DNA of 64,000 nt from Alentia gelatinosa (lineage: Eukaryota > Annelida > Polychaeta > Phyllodocida > Polynoidae). The stretch is from contig OX465589.1 of the NCBI GenBank assembly GCA_950022655.1, forward strand, positions 28,497,970 to 28,561,969. The letters are read 5' to 3'. The notes below the pieces were generated by a model. The model was not told where the DNA came from and did no database searches. It saw nothing but the letters and a program-made list of their open reading frames with translations. Positions 58,620 to 64,000 of this stretch are shown here, one piece after another. Each line of letters starts with the position of its first letter. Position 1 is the first letter of the stretch. The position numbers and the translations under genes are program-made.

Positions 58620-61600
58620 TTTGTCAAATCCAGGTCACAATTAGGTCACCTTGGATCATTTAGAAATGGATCCTGAAGTTTCTATTTCCCATTTTAAACA
58701 TCAAAGAGAACATGAAGTTTTAAGGGAGTCATAACAGAGTTATATTGAACAGGTAAAACTCTACAAAAGTAATTTATACAAAACGGCCTTTATGGAGATA
58801 TTCCACAGATGCATCCGATGGCTGGTCATTGATATTCAAGTTCAAATTAGTTTTTTTATGAGACTAACACAGACTATACATAACCTAACCTAATACAAAC
58901 TGGCGAATTAGAATTCAGTCTGACATACAACTTTATCCCGTCATTTTAAGGGGTGTATTGGTAGTTTATAATTCTGTAGCTACGAAGACATTCTATACTT
59001 GAAATTAAATGTCTGCCTCGTCACAACTAGAGTCACGTTTGAGTATAGAAGATGTTCCTTTCTAAGTTATGGTTAGGTTGGAGACGGCGAGACAGACGAA
59101 GCTGAGATAAAGAATGTGTGACGCTGATCATGGTAAACTGCAGAAATTCCCCTGTGACAGATCAGTGAATGCATACTCGTGTCTTGGTCTATCATTAACA
59201 GTGAGGAAATTCTCAGTTTATATGCTGGTTTAGATTTGGTTTGATACAGAGTTAATCCTATTTTCACTTTCATTTTGTCATGGCGTGTGTCTGCCACAGT
59301 TATTCTGTTTGTACAAGACGTTGAGTCATTGTACTTGTTTGTTGACAACGTATTGAGCTGATGTTAATGTGGCTAGAAGTGCAAGGATTATTCAACTGTA
59401 ATAAGGATTTTTAGTAAAGAATAGGTCTAATTGATAAGGAAAATACATTCATCTGCTTGCCGCCCATTTTAAATTCCTTCTTGTTTTATATACACAATTT
59501 TATTTGAATAGACAAAATTCTATTAATTCACAATAATTTAGAGTCTCAGTTGCTCCTGATTTTTGAAAGATCTAGAATTGCTTAGACTAGGGAGGCCTAC
59601 GTCAGTGAAGACAGGCCTGACGCTATTTTAAACTTCAGACGAAAATCATCGTCGATCTCCTAAACCTGGAGTATTCCGTTGGAAGCTTTGAACCTTATAG
59701 GGCTTCTTCCATCTAGCCGACAGCACTTTCGTAATCGTTGGCCTGAGCCTAGCAGAATCGGCTAAAATATTTGTAATTGTCTTTTCTTATAACTCTCAGG
59801 TAAAGCCATATTTGCTCACCTCCCCTCTTAACTGAAACATTACACCCAACAGGTTTATATGACCCCCAACTTTGTAAGGGAAAGAGGTAGAATATAGCAA
59901 GAGAGCTATTACATATATTGAAATTCTAGGTAAATCATCAAAGAGGTTCAATAGTGTCTTCTTTTTTAAATATGTCTATCAAATACGGGTTAATTGAATC
60001 CTTTAGAGTTCTACATATGACGTCAAATGGCTTAATCACGCCCTTACTAGTGGCTAAATTAACCCAAGTTTCTAGGTGATTTACCTTGACATCCATAGAA
60101 CACAAACGATGTGGAAATCCGATAGGCAAGTTGATTTTTATATCTGGACCATGAAGGGGTCGGGAAATGGATGCCACAATTAAACACATGATTTATGAAG
60201 AAAATCATAAAGTCCTTGGTTCCAAAGAATCGGCCCATCACAGACCAAGTGTATGTTTGCAAATCGGCAGTTTCGTTATGTGCCAGAAATTAGTCTCTGG
60301 TTAAAGATAATTGTATTTCAGTAACGTGGTAATATTTCAGTAGAGCCAGGCTTTGTTTATGAATGATTGATTTTGAAGAAGAAATCATCTACTTCTACTC
60401 TTTTATATTATTAAACATTGACAAGAATATAAATTGCAGTGTGATAGCAATATTTTGGATGATATAATTGTGTACTTTATAACTTACCTACATGGCTCTA
60501 CCTCTTTATTGCTTCTTTTACTGTTTGTTTGGGAGAATAATCAAACTATCACTTCCTGATCCAGACAATTTTCACTTATGGTGTGTTGTATTAATTCGTA
60601 TTGGCATGATTTTTATGGTCCAACAGAAAGTAGAGTGTGACTGGATGGAAGTGCATTCGTTGTAATGTGTTATGTATAAACAACTGGTCGTGCACTGGCA
60701 TCAACTTTTTGAAGCAACTGTTGCATTACTCATCATCATGTTCATCTTTTCACCGTCAGTGTATGTGTACGTTCGGGGGTGTGTGAATGGAAAGACGCGA
60801 GTATCGCGAGATTATTTGAGGCTGTACAGGACTATCTGCCTTCAAACAAACCGGGGTTAGATTAGAACACAAATATTGTCTAGAGCAAGTCTTAATTTAG
60901 GAAATAATGTATGTCTAAAACTGAAATAGTGTGTTGAGAAGTATCTGCATTTGATTACCTGTGCGTACATTTAACGCCAGCTAGTAAAACCTATAGCTGA
61001 TATAGTTTAAAAAGTCGAGCAGTACTCTCTGTAATTAAAAAGAAATATATATTAAGTGAAGTAGAGTTTGCCCGGATTTATCAACCTAAGGTCAGTCAAA
61101 TCCTTGTATTGTGTCTCATAGGATTTCATTTATATAGTCATCTACTCACCTGTACTATATCATTGTTATTTGTTTAGTTATATTATAAAATGGTATACAT
61201 GTGAAAAAGGAAGTTGATAGAAAGCATTTTGAACGCAGTTGATTGCATACCGCCGAACCGGTGGAAGACCACGACTTGTGAATTTGGTTCAATTAAAAAA
61301 ATGGAAAAAATTACGTTTGTTTGAAGACTATTTATTACCTCATCAGTTTTCCATTTTTCCATGGAAATCCACTTTTTTATATTCAGTATATATAATAGCT
61401 TTTCCTTAAGTCAAACAAAGATGGTTTGGACTTCCCCCACATGGGCGACAAGGACGTAGAACTAAGTTTTGCCGGTCTATCTGAGGCAGATAAATCCACA
61501 TTAAATTACACCTATATAAAGTACAAAAACTAAGATTATATAAGGGAATATTGTTTGAATATTGATAATGTATACATGACCCAGCCAGTATCTTTTATGT

Positions 61601-62025
61601 CCCTTGAAAAGTAATATTTTCCTGGTAATTGAATTCAATGATCTCCAAATATTACAAAACGCATTACTAGTTAAAGAAATATCATTTCTAGAAATGTTAT
61701 TTCACTTTCTTGGTAACTGACCTATCCATAAGACGTATAGATATGTGGAGATATGTGTAATTACTGTGGCTGGTTGTCTCTGTGTGTACCTAATACAAAG
61801 TGTCCATAGAAAACACAAAGGTAAATAGTGCAAATGAAAAAATAGTGATACCTAAATGAACCAATACCCTACTAGTCAGGAAAAGTGGATAGATAATACA
61901 ATAAATCCAGATAAAAGCGGTCGTATGCTCTTCGGAGTTGCCTCTGCGTAATATCCTCGCATGCGCTTGAATATTTCTATTCGTCAACTCCTTGGAGCAT
62001 ATAACTGCTAAAGCCAGTCAATATT
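58620..62025. other. UBE2E 3' UTR and intergenic, no further gene seen
   Basis: AT-rich, mostly unique sequence. 61340-61515 is the second copy of the dispersed repeat at 56445-56690. The ORFs of 60-90 codons have no family signature. Confidence 0.45.
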
Positions 62026-62030
62026 GCGTA

Positions 62031-62443
62031 CAGTAGACGCCCTCTCCCCCCCCCCCCCCCCCACCTCAAGGACACCCCGCGTAAGCGGATACTTTGGCTC
62101 GGAACGGCAATCTTTCCCTCTATTAGATACGGTACGAAAATGCCTACCCCCCCCCCCCCCCCCTATAAGCGGGCACCTACTACGGACACCCTTCCCAAAA
62201 TCGATTAACCTGTCTTGTGTATGAGTATATTCATAGAAAATACATTTCATAATTCAAATTGTAATAACTTCGGATTCAATTAGGATATTGTAAAATAGAT
62301 TTTTCAGATCTACCATCCTCTCTGTCTCCCCAACATATCAGTATAAAATACATGTATATTGGCCCGGATGAAACTTGAAAACCCCGCGTAAGCGGACACT
62401 TTGGCGCGGAACGGAGGGTGATCGCTTACGCGGGGTTTTACTG
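62031..62443. mobile_element. Pogo-like MITE, 413 bp, TA-flanked
   Basis: It is flanked by TA at 62029-62030 and 62444-62445. The right end is CGCTTACGCGGGGTTTTACTG; the left end CAGTAGACGCCC is mutated. CGCGTAAGCGGA(T/C)ACTTTGGC occurs near both ends. Two C17 runs (62046-62062 and 62147-62163) lie inside. It is a relative of 30134-31008. Confidence 0.7.
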
Positions 62444-62559
62444 TATGTATTACGCACTAATCCGTCCAGTAGTGTTTGTCTACATCCTGGGTGTAGAACG
62501 TTTAGTTATTCCTTTTTTTCTTATCTTTATCAAATCAGCTTTCGTCGGCGACCCCCCCT

Positions 62560-63811
62560 CCACGAAATACAAATCAAGTTGGTCCTTGTGCGTTATGAAC
62601 ATGTCATGTCCGTAACTAACAAAATGTTCAAAACTCTCAATAACTGTTTAAAAAAGTTAAATATAAGACTTACTTCCTGTCCAGAATGCCGACATTTATA
62701 GACCAAGCGACAGCACTCCAAATATATAAGATTACAATACTACCCTATTCAGATTATGCCGACTTTGTCTGAATATAACTTTAACAGCACCCGATCTTCA
62801 ACACAGAACAGTTACATGAAAAATCCAGGCTGTTCCCTTTGGTCCAATTGGAACTTGGAAATTCATATATTAAATTATGCCCATAATCTATCCCAACAAC
62901 CTGACCAATTTGATAATCGCAACCTACCACTAAGAAGAAAACAAGGAATAAGGCCCCGCACCCACTAGTTACGACACGCTCCGACAAGCGTTCCGACACA
63001 CTCCGACACAGAATTTCTCTGACGTAGCGCAATCGTAGCACTCTTGTCGGAGCATGTCGGAGCGTGTCGTAACGGTTTTTGGCGAAAAAAAAAAGGAAAC
63101 CACGGCGCCGACACGGGCTACGACATGGGCTACAACAGGATACAGTTTTCCTCAATTCTTTTAAAAATGATGAGAGTAACCTATGATTTTTAAAACCTTA
63201 ATATGGAGTATTATACATATACTATATAGTCTGGTAAAGTTTGAATAAGGTGGCTTGGGTTTTACTAAATGAAATTGAACTTTTTAGAATTCTTATATAT
63301 TCTATTATCAAATATTTTAAAACTCTTGGGTTACGGAAAGGGTACATCGTGATTAATATGTAACCGAAATTTTGTCGAAATTTTCAAAGTATTAACGGAG
63401 ATATAGAGGAAAATATAAAAGCCCATTGAATTACCATTACTCCCATAGGCGGCAGTGTTAATATGTCGGAAAGGTGTCGTACGGTGTCGTAACCATTATC
63501 GGAAGCCTGCCTCCACTTCTGATGCCTACGACACGGCGCCCGTGGCGGAAGCCATGTCCGACACAACGTTCGATTTTATGTCGGAAGCGTGTAGGAAGGG
63601 CTATCGGGGCGTGTCGGAAGCGAAATCGTAGTAAGTGCATGGTGCGGGGCCTTAGACTTCTCCAACCACCACCTACCCCCTTTATAATTAATCATTCTAC
63701 CCACATAGCATTTTAGCTTGGAATAGACTAAAGGAAGTACACACGACTATAACAGAAAAGAAATTCAAGCTTCTAATAAAACGATCTTACCCAGACTGTT
63801 ACACGGGTTAG
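62560..63811 (+). pseudogene. Decayed LINE RT C-terminus, split by a MITE
   Basis: 62686-62772 reads MPTFIDQATALQIYKITILP then YSDYADFV and a stop, matching the 'AL.IYK..ILP..DY' region near the end of LINE reverse transcriptases. 62918-62950 gives RNLPLRRKQGI. After the inserted element, ILAWNRLKEV and KKFKLLIKRS end at TAG (63809-63811), matching the terminal WN.L...FK..LK region. Several frame breaks are present. Confidence 0.65.
62951..63652. mobile_element. 702-bp MITE inserted in the LINE, TA target site
   Basis: The ends AGGCCCCGCACCCA and TGGTGCGGGGCCT are inverted repeats flanked by TA (62949-62950 and 63653-63654). Removing the element plus one TA joins the LINE sequence as RRKQGIDFSN. 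Subterminal regions are dense in GTCGGA/TCCGAC phrases that pair with each other. There is no transposase. Confidence 0.75.
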
Positions 63812-63837
63812 CCAGCTTGTGTTGCATCTGGCGACTA

Positions 63838-64000
63838 AGACCGGGCACCCACCAACGCCGATACACTCCGACGCGCACCGATACAAAATTACCATATCAT
63901 AGCGTATCGGTGCGCCTCGGTGCGCGTCGTAACGTGTTGGTTTGGGTGTATGAAAAAGGTACTATGGTCCCGATACACCCCAATATAGCTGACAATGCAA
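63838..64000. mobile_element. Left part of a related TA-flanked MITE, cut by window end
   Basis: After TA (63836-63837) the sequence reads AGACCGGGCACCCACC, similar to the 62951 end. GATACACTCCGACGCGCACC follows, with a partly complementary GGTGCGCCTCGGTGCGCGTC. The right end lies outside the window. Confidence 0.5.

Noticed and set aside
62375..62701. 108-aa plus-strand ORF
   Set aside because: It starts inside the pogo-like MITE and runs out of frame into LINE remains.

Overview
The window is eukaryotic, almost certainly from a marine invertebrate animal; a mollusc or another lophotrochozoan is my best but weak guess. It is AT-rich, gene-poor and intron-rich, and is packed with non-LTR, Penelope-like and tRNA-SINE debris, foldback MITEs and about 20 long poly-C/poly-G tracts. 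There are no operons, ribosome-binding sites or CRISPR arrays.

Only two real multi-exon genes can be supported. (1) At 7915-10344 (+) lies a Crypton-type tyrosine recombinase gene of the DUF3504 group that includes the KIAA1958, ZMYM and QRICH1 recombinase-like domains. It has seven phase-0 coding exons with good splice sites and all expected catalytic residues. It is interrupted by two single-base homopolymer indels and by one in-frame TGA in front of what looks like a conserved C-terminal tail. (2) At 23341-58619 (+) lies a UBE2E-class ubiquitin-conjugating enzyme gene, reconstructed from four exons of 149, 51, 133 and 264 nt. They join in frame to 198 residues. Its introns are 10.3, 6.6 and 17.7 kb.

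Layout. 1-7900: no gene, with a 48-bp-arm perfect foldback, a 329-bp MITE inside a decayed satellite, and GC-rich inverted repeats. 7915-10344: the Crypton gene. 10.3-23.3 kb: no gene, with many foldback elements, including a cluster at 17.3-21.1 kb. 23.3-33.8 kb: UBE2E exon 1 and intron 1, holding a LINE 3' end, a third MITE copy, a CpG-rich block and a pogo-like element. 33.8-40.5 kb: exon 2 and intron 2, with a 38-bp tandem repeat, a GC islet and a Penelope-like 3' tail. 40.5-58.4 kb: exon 3 and the swollen intron 3, which contains a Penelope-like reverse transcriptase pseudogene with an internal 412-bp triplication and at least six head-to-tail partial copies of a gag-like retroelement unit. 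Eight identical copies of a 30-nt hairpin motif run through this intron. 58.4-64 kb: exon 4, an unannotated downstream stretch, a pogo-like MITE, and a decayed LINE split by a 702-bp TA-flanked MITE.

The two genes show no functional link. The Crypton gene is a mobile or recently domesticated recombinase. UBE2E is a housekeeping E2 whose introns have collected repeats. The most interesting material is the nearly intact Crypton gene with its duplicated exon modules, and the structured repeat array in UBE2E intron 3.
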